64,000 bases of DNA from a virus: positions 54,971-118,970 of IMG/VR virus record IMGVR_UViG_3300007512_000010; one strand, 5' to 3'. The notes under the pieces are model-generated. The model searched no databases. It was given only the letters and a program-made list of their open reading frames with translations, and was not told where the DNA came from. Position 1 is the first letter of the stretch. Every line of letters begins with the position of its first letter. The translations under genes and the position numbers were made by a program. This document shows, piece by piece, positions 23,822 to 32,574 of the stretch.

Positions 23822-25728
23822 CACTTACACTCCAGCCAGTTGTCCCCGTACTTGCTTGACGTTTCCAAAGGAACAGCCAAGTCGAAGTCAAAGGGATGCA
23901 TCATTAGTTCTTCGATGCGGTCGTTAAATTCTTTATCGTTTACAAATTCTTCAGGCACTTCGAACACGATTTCATCGTGGACCTGAATGACCATTCTGGC
24001 ACCAGAGTTGGCAATGAAATCATCTTCCCATATACGCACCATAGCCATCTTAGTGATGTCCGCAGCCGTACCTTGAATGGGAGAGTTCTTTACCTTTCGT
24101 TCCGCTTGAGCAATGTCAGCACCAACATTAGACCTAAGGCCCGGAACCTGCCGACGCCTACCCAGAAGGGTAGAGCAGAAGCCATCTTCTTTAGCTTTAA
24201 TGATTGCGTTTCTGAAGTACTTTGTGACGTTAGGGAACGCACTGAAGTACTGACGGATAAGACCGCGTGCCTCATCGATTGTACAGTCCAAGGTGCCCGC
24301 TAACTTACCAGCACCCTGCCCGTACATGAGGCCAAAGTTAATCGCCTTCGCGCTCTTTCTGTACTTGAGAAGACTACTCTCGTACTTGTCTAGGCTCTCC
24401 CCGTTATCGTCTTTGGTACGAGCGGCCATAATGTCTTCGTAAGGAACACGAAACATTTCAGCAGCCGTAGACGAGTGAACGTCCATGCCTGCTTGGATGG
24501 CGTCAATGAGTGTTTCGTCATTGGAGAAGTGCGCCAAGATACGCATCTCTAGTTGAGCATAGTCAGCCGCCATTAGCTTATTACCCTGTGATGGGACATA
24601 CGCTGAGCGAATGTATGGGGGCTGGTTCTGTAGGTTTGGGTCCGAAGAACTCAACCGACCAGTGCGGGCACCGGTTTGGTTGAACGACGCATGGATTTTT
24701 TCATCGATGTGGATCTTCTCAAGAAGGTTACTGATGTAGGTTCCAAGCTTTTTATCTAAGTCTCGGTAGAGAAGAAGCTTCGTTGCAAACTCACACCCCG
24801 CACGAGCCCACATGGTAAGAACATCCTTGTTTAGTTGTGGTTGTCCCTTGTCCGTGTAGCTAACTGCTTTTCTGTCCAACCCTTCGAAGAACAGCCCACC
24901 CATCTCTTTGTTCGACTTCAGATTGATGTACATTCGACCGGTTTCTCGGCCAAACCATTTCTGAATAGCCAGAAGCTGCTCTTCGATAACAGGGGCCTGT
25001 TCAAGAAGGGCAATTTTGTCAATTGTGATCCCCTCTCGTTCAAGCATGTACAGAATCTTTGTGAAGGGGAGTTCTGTTTTCAGGTAGTAGTCCCACATGG
25101 TTGGGTAGGGAGCATCTGCTTTGGCCCTCTCTGGGAAGACCCAGATATCTCGCATCTCGTCCCTTACTTTGAAGAAAAGCTTGTATGTTGCATACGCATC
25201 CAGGGAGGCGTAGTTCGATACGATGTCTTCATTGTCTGGGTCTAGAAGAACTTCGTGCAGGGGGCGCTTTCGAAGCTGAGTACCAAACACGGATTTGAAC
25301 GGGACCATTTCGATTCCCGTGTAGTGCTTTGTTAAGAACTTTAGGTCATGGGGAAGGGTGTCATCTACGAGAGCGTGCATGACCATCGTGTCATAGACAC
25401 GGTAGTGGTCTCGGTTGCAATACTTGTAGATGTCTATTCCCACATTACGAAGCATCCAAGTGTCAAAGTTCGCGTTATGCATGATGAGCTTCAACTCTGG
25501 ATTTTCTAGCAGCCCTTTGAAGTACGGGAGCACCTCAGGCCAGATAGCAAACCTTTCTTCACCATCGCTGATTGCGAGGATGATAGTCCGGTCACGGATT
25601 CTGGAGAGTCCTGTAGTCTCTGTATCAACGGCTAATATCTTTTTGTCCTGCAGGGTTTCTGCTAGGGCAATAGCCTGTTCAGGCTCTTGAATCCGGATAG
25701 CATCCGGCAATAGGGTAAACATACCCAT
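23821..25728 (-). CDS. polA: family A DNA polymerase with 3'-5' exonuclease (635 aa)
   Basis: The N-terminal DnaQ-like exonuclease has AVDTETTGL, MHNANFDTWML and YASLDAYATY (the ExoI-III acidic residues). The polymerase part has motif A (DYAQLEMRIL, ~res 387), motif B (RKSAKAINFGLMYGQG, ~res 464) and motif C (VHDEIVFEV, ~res 584). The residue matching E. coli Pol I Phe762 is Phe, the ancestral type. The 5' nuclease domain is absent, as in many phage replicases. A perfect GGAGG precedes ATG. It lies beside SSB-like protein, primase and helicase, so it is the phage replicative polymerase. Confidence 0.97.
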   Translation of the reverse strand: MGMFTLLPDAIRIQEPEQAIALAETLQDKKILAVDTETTGLSRIRDRTIILAISDGEERFAIWPEVLPYFKGLLENPELKLIMHNANFDTWMLRNVGIDIYKYCNRDHYRVYDTMVMHALVDDTLPHDLKFLTKHYTGIEMVPFKSVFGTQLRKRPLHEVLLDPDNEDIVSNYASLDAYATYKLFFKVRDEMRDIWVFPERAKADAPYPTMWDYYLKTELPFTKILYMLEREGITIDKIALLEQAPVIEEQLLAIQKWFGRETGRMYINLKSNKEMGGLFFEGLDRKAVSYTDKGQPQLNKDVLTMWARAGCEFATKLLLYRDLDKKLGTYISNLLEKIHIDEKIHASFNQTGARTGRLSSSDPNLQNQPPYIRSAYVPSQGNKLMAADYAQLEMRILAHFSNDETLIDAIQAGMDVHSSTAAEMFRVPYEDIMAARTKDDNGESLDKYESSLLKYRKSAKAINFGLMYGQGAGKLAGTLDCTIDEARGLIRQYFSAFPNVTKYFRNAIIKAKEDGFCSTLLGRRRQVPGLRSNVGADIAQAERKVKNSPIQGTAADITKMAMVRIWEDDFIANSGARMVIQVHDEIVFEVPEEFVNDKEFNDRIEELMMHPFDFDLAVPLETSSKYGDNWLECK

Positions 25729-25751
25729 AGCTGACCTCCGTTAGCTAGGTT

Positions 25752-25787
25752 GGGTGGACCAGAGGAGTTATTTCCCCTGGCCCACCC
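25752..25787 (-). promoter_or_regulatory. RNA hairpin upstream of polA (minus-strand sense)
   Basis: The 82-nt gap between the SSB-like gene and polA holds a 14-bp stem (25774-25787 with 25752-25765). It pairs fully only in the minus-strand transcript, where two positions are G-U; the plus strand has A-C mismatches there. No U-run follows. It could be an attenuator or mRNA-processing or stability element setting polA level. Confidence 0.5.
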
Positions 25788-25810
25788 CGTACCAAATGAC
25801 GTTGAATTTA

Positions 25811-26989
25811 TTAGAATACGTCGTTGTCGGAGACAGGCGTACTATCGTTGTCTTCCCTGTTGCGGGGAGTTTCGAAGTACTTGTCTAGTGCTCGCTGGGC
25901 ACTCGCGTCAAACGGATTTCGTCGGCCCATCGCCTTCGCTTGGTCATCAAGGTCCTGACGACCAAGAAAATAATCGAAGTCCATGGGTTCAGTCATCCAG
26001 CTAGGAACATCCAGTTCCTCGGATACGGAAAACTCGTCGATGTTTACAGCGGTCCTGTTGCCGACTGAAATGGCTGAGACGGTTACGTCACAGGCAGACC
26101 AGTCAAGCTGGGCAGGATTACCGCACCCCTCAACGTATTGCTTTCGGCTTCCGACGCCTTTAACGTGCACGCAGTCGATAAGCTGCTTAGCTTTAGCGTA
26201 GTGCTTGCACTCTTCGCACTCAACTTCCATAGTCCGAAGCTGCTCTTCGGTGTCAACGTCGATAGCGTCTTCTCTATGGTTTGCGAACTCATTGTCACAC
26301 TTAGCGCACGCATACGCATAAGTACTGATTTCGCCCTCACCGCAACTGGAACAGCTTTCACCGATTCCGTCTAGCTTTGACTCAAAGTCTCTCTTCTGAG
26401 AGTCCCACATTTCCCACCAAAGCTTGCGACCGAATACGATGTCGTATTCCTCGTGAGCAGAAGATGGGTGGACAATCCGACCGTGACGGTCGGCAGCGGG
26501 AACCCGCTCGTAAGTGAAATACTCAAAACCATTCTTTGAGGTATGGGGAATCTTATAGAAGTCCTCAAGAACGAGAACGGTCACAGCGAGCTTTTCATCT
26601 GCCCAATAGTTTTCGCTCTCTTCTTTCTCGCAGTAGTAGTAAAGAACACAGGGGACATCCCGTTCACCATTCCAAGCATTTGAAATGAGGTTTCGGTTTT
26701 GTCCTTCTGGGGTCTTAATCCACTTCGTATAGAACTTATAGAAGGGCTTCTCTTCTGTAGTCGGGATGATGCGAATCCGCGTTGGGGTCTCGTCGGGCTT
26801 AAACTTACTGTCCCGGTGACGAAGCTTCCACGCAGGGGGCATCTTCTTTTCTGCAAAAGAGTTGCTGGCGGGGGGTTTCCTACCCGCCGAGAACTTGCCC
26901 TTTTTACCGGCAAGCATTTTCTTTCTGAAGTCTCCTCGCTGTTGGTCGCGAAAGGATTTCCAGTTTACTGCTTCTTCTTCTTTAGCCAT
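25811..26989 (-). CDS. putative single-stranded DNA-binding protein with zinc sites (392 aa)
   Basis: Start ATG 26989 with GGAG 8 nt upstream. The protein has a basic N-terminus, a central beta-rich region (TRIRIIPTTEEKPFYKFY, VLYYYCEKEE) and several Cys pairs: CSSCGEGE, CAKCDNEF, CEECKHY, and two more Cys (DCVHV, EGCGN). Its acidic C-terminus ends in DNDVF, reminiscent of SSB tails that recruit replication partners. It lies between primase and polymerase. These points suggest an OB-fold ssDNA-binding protein like large phage SSBs. I see no diagnostic motif, so the call rests on position, tail and composition. Confidence 0.55.
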   Translation of the reverse strand: MAKEEEAVNWKSFRDQQRGDFRKKMLAGKKGKFSAGRKPPASNSFAEKKMPPAWKLRHRDSKFKPDETPTRIRIIPTTEEKPFYKFYTKWIKTPEGQNRNLISNAWNGERDVPCVLYYYCEKEESENYWADEKLAVTVLVLEDFYKIPHTSKNGFEYFTYERVPAADRHGRIVHPSSAHEEYDIVFGRKLWWEMWDSQKRDFESKLDGIGESCSSCGEGEISTYAYACAKCDNEFANHREDAIDVDTEEQLRTMEVECEECKHYAKAKQLIDCVHVKGVGSRKQYVEGCGNPAQLDWSACDVTVSAISVGNRTAVNIDEFSVSEELDVPSWMTEPMDFDYFLGRQDLDDQAKAMGRRNPFDASAQRALDKYFETPRNREDNDSTPVSDNDVF

Positions 26990-27968
26990 TTTGACTACTC
27001 CATTCATACGGCTTAAGCGCCGTTTCGATTGATAATTGTGTCTGTGTTTTTGTTAGATCGTCTGGTGATATAGGGTCGTTGGTTCCATAGTTGGCGACCC
27101 GCACCTCAATACCGCATAATTGTTTAATAACTTGGTGCGTTGCTCTCCTCCCTGCTTCATCGTTGTCTAGAAAAATGACCACCTTGTTGGTGACTCTTTG
27201 GAGTAACGTCTTCTGTTCCCTGCTGAGAAATGAACCCAACATGGCAACCGAATCGGTATACCCAGACTGAACACACCATAGGCAGGCTTTAAAGCCTTCA
27301 CACAGTATAACCGGCATGTCAATACTTGTATACATTCTCCTTGGATAAAACTTGTCTAGTCCGTACAGAATGCGGCCCTTCTTAAACTCATAGTTACGAG
27401 AAACTTCGTGGAACTCTGAGCGGTATATTTTGTATCTTGGCATCTCTCCACGGACGGTTCGTCCTGAGATGCCCACTAAATTTCCCTGATGATCCCTAAG
27501 AGCGAAGGTTATCCGCTTACGTCCTCGGTCGAAACCTATGTCGTACTCCCGAAGAAGTTTAGGGGAGAATCCCTCAGCTATGAGTGCTTTGGGCATGTAC
27601 TCAAAGACTCCCAAGATGGCTTCGGGAAGAATAGGCACCGAAAAGTCTAGGGTCCGAAACGGATCTACCTTTACTTTCGGTGCCTGCTCCTCAAGAACCT
27701 TTTTGAAGGTATCCACAATCTGTGGACCAACCTTTAGGTCTTTAAGCAATCCCGTTAGGGTCCACCCCTTGTTGCATGTGTGGCAGAAAGCCATACCTAC
27801 ATGTCGGGATATGGACTGATTACCTATGTAAACATAAAGGGATGGACGGCTCTCTTTGCCCTCCTTATGGAAGGGGCAAAAAGCTGGGAGGTTATCACCA
27901 GGGGTATCGTGTTTATCAAACGTTATATAATTCGATAATAAATCGACTACCTCTTCTTTTGAAAACAT
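26982..27968 (-). CDS. DnaG-type primase (328 aa)
   Basis: The N-terminal zinc finger is CHC2 type: C31-P-F-H34 and C62-H-T-C65. The TOPRIM core reads VILCEGFKACLW (catalytic Glu) and VVIFLDNDEAGR (DxD). Between them lies the RNA polymerase basic patch region (IGFDRGRKRITFALRDHQG, VGISGRTV). At 328 aa it lacks the helicase-binding C-terminal domain of bacterial DnaG (~580 aa), which is usual for phage enzymes. It synthesises RNA primers for the replisome and lies 2 nt from the helicase gene. Confidence 0.93.
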   Translation of the reverse strand: MFSKEEVVDLLSNYITFDKHDTPGDNLPAFCPFHKEGKESRPSLYVYIGNQSISRHVGMAFCHTCNKGWTLTGLLKDLKVGPQIVDTFKKVLEEQAPKVKVDPFRTLDFSVPILPEAILGVFEYMPKALIAEGFSPKLLREYDIGFDRGRKRITFALRDHQGNLVGISGRTVRGEMPRYKIYRSEFHEVSRNYEFKKGRILYGLDKFYPRRMYTSIDMPVILCEGFKACLWCVQSGYTDSVAMLGSFLSREQKTLLQRVTNKVVIFLDNDEAGRRATHQVIKQLCGIEVRVANYGTNDPISPDDLTKTQTQLSIETALKPYEWSSQNG

Positions 27969-27970
27969 CC

Positions 27971-29395
27971 TTACCCCGTTGCTGTATCCTCATCTATCTC
28001 GTCAGGTTCTTGTTGGTTTCGAGCCTGATCCATTAAAGGGCTGGTAACAGCGGGTTGGATCTCAAAGGCATCCTCAGGAACTTCTTCCTGATCGTGCATC
28101 CTTTCCTCTTCATCTTGTGTGTCCGTCAACGAGTACAACGTATCGTGCGCGTACCCGAAGTTTTCCGAGGCAAGCGCATGAATCGTGAACCCAGGGTCTG
28201 TAGTCTCCCTAGCGGCAGCTAGGTGGATACTTAGTTCCTGTTTTCGTGGATGGTAGACAAGACGAATACCTACGTCACAGTCCATTACGGCACCAGTATT
28301 CATAGCTAATGACGCTGTGCCCCTAGACTTTGAATATTTATATGCAGACCGCTCATTTTCTTGCAGAATTGAAAGAACCGGTATTCCGGTTGATTTTGCG
28401 ATTTGCTTTAGCTGTCTATTGATTGAGGACAAGACCTTCCAATCAAGAGCATTTGAATTCCCAGAACCGGGAAGTTCCAACATGTATGACGAATCAAGCA
28501 ACACAAAGTGTGGCCTGTAGATTTCGATTTTACGCCGAACTTCGGCAGGCCCACCGGGTGACCCATCTGGTCTGTCGCAGTTAGTGAAGAATAGCTCTCC
28601 GGGGAAATCATCAGAAGCAAGCTGCTCTTGTGTCTCCAGTAGGTGAGATATCTCGGCACGAGAGAGCGACGCATTCTTAAGTCTGGTGTAGTTCACCTTA
28701 CTCATAATGCTACTCACTCTTCGTCTAACGGCGGTCCACGTCATTTCCTTGCTATATACAAGTACTCGTCTTCCCGTGGACAAGACATGAGCAGCGACAA
28801 CAAGACCGAACCACGTTTTCATGGACTTGGGCAACGCCCACACCATGATGTAGTCCCCTTCTTGAATACCGTTGGTTGCTCGGTTTAATCGTGCCCAGGG
28901 CCAAGGGATTCCGGTAATCCCATCAGCCTCTCTATGACGATTGAGTTCCTCTATAGTTTCCTCTAAGGCAACTTGGGTAAAGACCACATCATCTGATGTT
29001 TGGACCTTTTCTTGGAGTTGTCCTAGAGAGTCGTACAGATCGGTCATGGCCCCAATAGGGTTAGTGCCGGTCTGCTCCATAAAGGTATTGATGAGTTTTT
29101 CGGACTCTCTTTTTACGTGTTGGTGCTTAACCTTTTCACAAAGGTCAACAAGGTTTTCTAGGGGCCTAGGTAGGTCCAGACCCGGAAATTGTTCAGTTAA
29201 AGATTCCTCACTAGGGATATGCCCGAAATTGTTTGGTCTTCGGTAATGCGCGTCTACTGCCGAAAACAGTGACTTAGCCTCCATGTTACCAAACGTACGG
29301 AACTGCAATCCTTCTTTAAGGATAGTCTCCCAAGCCGTTGAGGGGTCTTCTGCGCGAATCACAGAAGAGATTACTTGCAGTTCCCAATTAGCCAT
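27971..29395 (-). CDS. dnaB: DnaB-like replicative helicase with unusual P-loop (474 aa)
   Basis: The N-terminal helical domain (about 1-130) is followed by a RecA-type motor. The start is GITGIPWPWARLNRATNGIQ and EGDYIMVWA. The Walker A at 187-194 reads ALPKSMKT, keeping Lys-Thr but lacking both glycines. VYSKEMTW supplies the DnaB H1a Glu, FVLLDSSYML the Walker B, and an arginine/Gln-rich segment ILQENERSA follows. The acidic Gln/Glu C-terminal tail is probably a protein-binding end. Start ATG overlaps the preceding stop. It unwinds the fork with the adjacent primase. Confidence 0.88.
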   Translation of the reverse strand: MANWELQVISSVIRAEDPSTAWETILKEGLQFRTFGNMEAKSLFSAVDAHYRRPNNFGHIPSEESLTEQFPGLDLPRPLENLVDLCEKVKHQHVKRESEKLINTFMEQTGTNPIGAMTDLYDSLGQLQEKVQTSDDVVFTQVALEETIEELNRHREADGITGIPWPWARLNRATNGIQEGDYIMVWALPKSMKTWFGLVVAAHVLSTGRRVLVYSKEMTWTAVRRRVSSIMSKVNYTRLKNASLSRAEISHLLETQEQLASDDFPGELFFTNCDRPDGSPGGPAEVRRKIEIYRPHFVLLDSSYMLELPGSGNSNALDWKVLSSINRQLKQIAKSTGIPVLSILQENERSAYKYSKSRGTASLAMNTGAVMDCDVGIRLVYHPRKQELSIHLAAARETTDPGFTIHALASENFGYAHDTLYSLTDTQDEEERMHDQEEVPEDAFEIQPAVTSPLMDQARNQQEPDEIDEDTATG

Positions 29396-29697
29396 TAGAA
29401 CTCCCTGTCTACTAAGCCTTTGATGGTTGTACGTACTGCCTCTTCACTGGTGTCATCCTCACTACCGCCAACGCCCTTCAGAAATTCTGACTCAATCGCC
29501 TCAACAAGCTGTTGTGCTTTTGTCAGAACTTCTTCAGAGAACTCATTAGACGTCGCCATACCTGCGGCTTTTCCCTCCGTTAAGTACGCGATACTGGCCT
29601 CCACCGTAGGACGCACATTGGTCCCATGGTGGTGCCAGGACACCGTAACCTCAAAACACTTGAGGCCGTTTATTCGGTTGCTGTTAAATTCAATCAT
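29395..29697 (-). CDS. hypothetical replication-block protein (100 aa)
   Basis: Start ATG 29697 lies inside the end of the preceding gene (8-nt overlap; GAGGAAC upstream). It begins with beta strands (GLKCFEVTVSWHHHGTNVRP) and ends with a helical acidic part. It is directly upstream of, and overlapping, the helicase start. The arrangement is that of a helicase-associated small protein, but no loader motif is seen. The paired gene 29690-30019 has similar size and character. Confidence 0.55.
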   Translation of the reverse strand: MIEFNSNRINGLKCFEVTVSWHHHGTNVRPTVEASIAYLTEGKAAGMATSNEFSEEVLTKAQQLVEAIESEFLKGVGGSEDDTSEEAVRTTIKGLVDREF

Positions 29698-30019
29698 TGA
29701 ATCGTTCCTCATACAACCGTGTTCTAATGTCTGTAACATGGCCCATCATGGCTTTACCGAGATGCTCACGAGAAGCCTCCCAAGCCAAGTCATATGCCAT
29801 GTTGTGCGCAGCACGGATAGTGTCGGCGTTCTGGTCACACTGAAGCGTGACACTTGAGAAAACCTCAACGCTGTATGGGATCTTATCCCAGGTCCCTTCT
29901 GCGTAATGTACTGAGTCTGATACTTTTGTGGATACGCTGGCTGTAACAGCAGCGTATCCATCGTCTCGTTCAAATACTAAGTCTCGAACGGGGATTCGAT
30001 CTTCAAGTCTTTCGGCCAT
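29690..30019 (-). CDS. hypothetical protein (109 aa)
   Basis: AAGGAG lies 6 nt before ATG 30019. A beta-rich first half (AAVTASVSTKVSDSVHYAEG, YSVEVFSSVTLQCD) is followed by a helical second half (NADTIRAAHNMAYDLAWEAS). This is the same beta-then-helix plan as its neighbour, so the two may be diverged paralogues. It is the first gene after a hairpin and a promoter-like motif, so a new transcript may begin here. Confidence 0.55.
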   Translation of the reverse strand: MAERLEDRIPVRDLVFERDDGYAAVTASVSTKVSDSVHYAEGTWDKIPYSVEVFSSVTLQCDQNADTIRAAHNMAYDLAWEASREHLGKAMMGHVTDIRTRLYEERFND

Positions 30020-30049
30020 TTCGTACTCCTTATCTTTTTTAGATGGTCC

Positions 30050-30074
30050 ATCTTTCCACGTTTTTCGTATAAAG
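30050..30074 (-). promoter_or_regulatory. candidate phage promoter, minus strand
   Basis: Read on the minus strand, CTTTATACGAAAAACG starts at 30074, just after the hairpin at 30080-30100 and about 45 nt before ATG 30019. The first 11 bases match 462-472 on the plus strand exactly. Terminator followed by promoter is the expected layout for a new transcription unit. Confidence 0.4.
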
Positions 30075-30079
30075 ACGGA

Positions 30080-30100
30080 GAGGGTGCCGTAAGCACCCTC
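30080..30100 (-). terminator. hairpin terminator within early block
   Basis: GAGGGTGC (30080-30087) and GCACCCTC (30093-30100) form an 8-bp perfect stem with a 5-nt loop. It lies 24 nt beyond the stop of the 140-aa gene. On the minus strand it is followed by TCCGTCTTTATA, a modest U-tract. Confidence 0.6.
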
Positions 30101-30123
30101 CCCGTCGTGCATGCGAGCACGCA

Positions 30124-30546
30124 TTATGCGACCTTAATAACGACTTCCTTCGGGGCCGAGACCCGTGGGGTGCCGTGCTTTTTGGTTCTAGCACCGTTAA
30201 TCAAGTCGGCGTCGAAGGTACCTGCAACAATACCTTGCTCGATTACACGGTTATCAACGGATTTAACGACGCCAGGGGTCTTCAGATATGAAGACGGAAG
30301 TTCATGGGGCTCGTAGGCCCAGGTTTCTGGTGCCCGTGAGCGGTCCATAATCCCGATAGACATGGGGTCCGTTCCGGGACGACTTCTAAATGCGTCAATC
30401 GCATTACTGCGAGAAACGTTGTACTCCTGTACAAGTTGATGGAACTGGTCAAACACTTGCTCGTGGTCAGCCATAAATTCCAACAATTGATCTCTTTTGT
30501 TTGCGAAAGCTTTCTCAAGCTTCCGTACTTCTCGTTCACTAGCCAT
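30124..30546 (-). CDS. hypothetical helical protein (140 aa)
   Basis: A perfect AAGGAGG 7-8 nt before ATG 30546. The first ~60 residues are strongly helical and charged (coiled-coil-like: REVRKLEKAFANKRDQLLEF). The rest is loop-rich with a basic end (GARTKKHGTPRVSAPKEVVI). Codons resemble those of the highly expressed genes, so it may be abundant. It is the last gene before an internal terminator. No family was recognised. Confidence 0.55.
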   Translation of the reverse strand: MASEREVRKLEKAFANKRDQLLEFMADHEQVFDQFHQLVQEYNVSRSNAIDAFRSRPGTDPMSIGIMDRSRAPETWAYEPHELPSSYLKTPGVVKSVDNRVIEQGIVAGTFDADLINGARTKKHGTPRVSAPKEVVIKVA

Positions 30547-31207
30547 GTTGATTCCTCCTTAAGGATTTGATTCTGTGGGCTATATCTAAACCCACGCGTA
30601 TGTTATCTAGTGTCTTATTCCATATACCCCCGACTTTTTGTGACGGGTTTCTATACAGTTGGTTGACAGATGGGAGTGCCATAGTAGGCACTGGGTATTT
30701 AATTAGGTCTCCCTGAATGAAGGCCTCTACTACCCGCCCTTGTACTTCTTGAACCTTTACGTTTGGAACAAGCGCGTTCACTGAAGCGGAGCCGAAGGCA
30801 AATATAAGGCAAGGCTCAATTAGATGAATCTCTTGGTGGAGCCGTGTATTACATGCTTCTACTTCTGACTTTTTCGGTGCCGGAAGCATCTCTATTCGAC
30901 GTGGTTGTGGCCTAAGCCCCCCTGTCGGGCAAGATACTACTGGGGTAACCCAAATAGCCGCTGGACTCATTCCGGCTCTCTTGAACAGAGTGTTCAGGAA
31001 CCGGCCTTCACCGCTTGAGAGAATATCGCCTGTCACAGCGGCCCTTGGGCCGACGCGATCAATTACAGCTACAAGGTGGGTACTAGGACTGCCTTTTCCA
31101 CAAAGAAGAACTTTGCGGTTTCTGTGGAGACCACATGAGGTGCAAGAGCGTTGTTCGAACAGTAAGTTCTCAATCTTCTCTTCCGATGTCACTGTGTCTA
31201 AATCCAT
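30539..31207 (-). CDS. family 4-like uracil-DNA glycosylase superfamily protein (222 aa)
   Basis: C22-TSC25-GL opens the protein, as in Fe-S-containing family 4 uracil-DNA glycosylases. GEGRFLNTLFKRAGM matches the 'G-x-x-F-L/N-x-L' segment after motif 1. WVTPVVSCPTGGLRPQPRR gives the third Cys and the substrate-loop region. CLIFAFGSASVNAL corresponds to the 'i-v-x-l-G-x-x-A' strand. The canonical GEAPG motif 1 is changed (VIDRVGPRA), so activity on uracil is uncertain. In a phage this enzyme could repair DNA or act on a modified base. It overlaps the SF2 helicase gene by 38 nt. Confidence 0.65.
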   Translation of the reverse strand: MDLDTVTSEEKIENLLFEQRSCTSCGLHRNRKVLLCGKGSPSTHLVAVIDRVGPRAAVTGDILSSGEGRFLNTLFKRAGMSPAAIWVTPVVSCPTGGLRPQPRRIEMLPAPKKSEVEACNTRLHQEIHLIEPCLIFAFGSASVNALVPNVKVQEVQGRVVEAFIQGDLIKYPVPTMALPSVNQLYRNPSQKVGGIWNKTLDNIRVGLDIAHRIKSLRRNQHG

Positions 31208-32573
31208 TGGCTCTAATACTCTTCCTTAGGTGTTTACACATTGCCCTGGCTGGGCCAAAGTTATAGTCGTCTAAAACGATAACCACTGGGGGTTTCTTGT
31301 CTTTGTGGCGGCGTTCAATTCTCCCCTTCCCTTGTTGAAACGCCCCCCAAGCCTTAAATGGACTAGCAAAAATAAGCGTGTCCAGTGCTGCGACATCCAG
31401 CCCCTCACGGGCAACCCCAAAAGTGGCGAAAGTCACGTTGTTATCTTCAATTATTTTCGTTCGGAGGTCTCCGGGGGTATCCCCTGAAACCGCCCCTGCT
31501 GTATACCTTTCCTTACACGGGCTGTCCAGAAACTTCTCAACCATGATGGCTGGATGATCCTTACTGTGCGTGAGGACAAGGACTTTTCTTCCACTGTCCA
31601 ACGCGGACTCGACCGTCTTTAAAAGGGCGACGTTGCGGGCGTCGTGCTCCGCAAAGTATTTGTACATCTTCCCCGCCGAGAACTCTCCGGTGATGTCTTT
31701 AATCACCGAGGTGTCTTTTGGCATTGGGGTGGACACCTTCTTGAAGTATATCTCCGCCTCTATGTCACCAGCTAAATCACTATAGAAAATGCGCCCTACA
31801 TGAGAGTAGTACACATCTTCTAAGCCATCTTCCCGGCAAGGTGTAGCGGTTAAGCCGAACCTATTACCGAAAAATAATGGGGCTGTCTGGCTAAAGGTTG
31901 TGGCCGAGAGGTGGTGTACTTCATCAAACACAACAGTTCCAAAGCGGGTTCGGATATCCAAGGGGATAGAGTCTGCTCGTTTTGCGAGGGTGTGAATCAT
32001 GGCGATGACAAGAGGTTTATCCCACTCAGCCTTTGGGCCTTGCACGATACCGATGTCATCTTCTGAGATGTCCAAAAACTCTAATGCACGCTCTTTCCAT
32101 TGATCCATAAGGCCACTGTTGTTCACCACAACGACGGCGGGATGTCCGCGCTGAGCAATCTTTTTTAGTGCTAGGACGGTTTTGCCTTTTCCGCAGGCTA
32201 GGTTCAAGACACCGTGATTTCTTTCAGAGAAGGCTTCCCAAGCAGCAAGCTGGTCAGCGTCTCTAGGTGTGATCTTGTCACCGAAGTCAAAAGATTCGTA
32301 GGAAAGAGAGACTTGTTCCCAAGACTCTACCTTCTCTAACCAGACCTCTTTAGTGAAAAAGTGTCTAGCTATTACAACGTAATCCCCTACTTCTGCGGCT
32401 AGCGGTACTGAGGTTACATCCCCAGTCCGGTCGTTTACCACATTGATCGTGGCTGCTCGTATGAAGGCTTGCTTGTTGGTCAACCGCTCAGAGGGAACCC
32501 AAACGGAAGCAGAACAACAAACTAGACCTTCAAGCGACGCACCCTGGTCACTTTCTGGTAGGTAGGGTTTCAA
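31170..32573 (-). CDS. SF2 DNA helicase, XPB/UvsW-like (467 aa)
   Basis: Helicase motifs in order: Q-like region DADQLAAWEAFSER, Walker A ACGKGKTVLAL, motif Ia VVVVNNSGLMDQWKERA, DEVH box VVFDEVHHLSA, TATP (GLTATPCREDG), motif IV KVLVLTHSKDH, motif V FATFGVAREGLDV, and motif VI QGKGRIERRHKDKKP. This is the RAD25/XPB or T4 UvsW type of ATPase that remodels forks, R-loops or Holliday junctions. An N-terminal ~100-residue domain precedes it. It starts at TTG 32573 with GGAG 7 nt upstream, inside the end of the XRE gene. Confidence 0.9.
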   Translation of the reverse strand: MKPYLPESDQGASLEGLVCCSASVWVPSERLTNKQAFIRAATINVVNDRTGDVTSVPLAAEVGDYVVIARHFFTKEVWLEKVESWEQVSLSYESFDFGDKITPRDADQLAAWEAFSERNHGVLNLACGKGKTVLALKKIAQRGHPAVVVVNNSGLMDQWKERALEFLDISEDDIGIVQGPKAEWDKPLVIAMIHTLAKRADSIPLDIRTRFGTVVFDEVHHLSATTFSQTAPLFFGNRFGLTATPCREDGLEDVYYSHVGRIFYSDLAGDIEAEIYFKKVSTPMPKDTSVIKDITGEFSAGKMYKYFAEHDARNVALLKTVESALDSGRKVLVLTHSKDHPAIMVEKFLDSPCKERYTAGAVSGDTPGDLRTKIIEDNNVTFATFGVAREGLDVAALDTLIFASPFKAWGAFQQGKGRIERRHKDKKPPVVIVLDDYNFGPARAMCKHLRKSIRANGFRHSDIGRED

Positions 32574-32574
32574 G

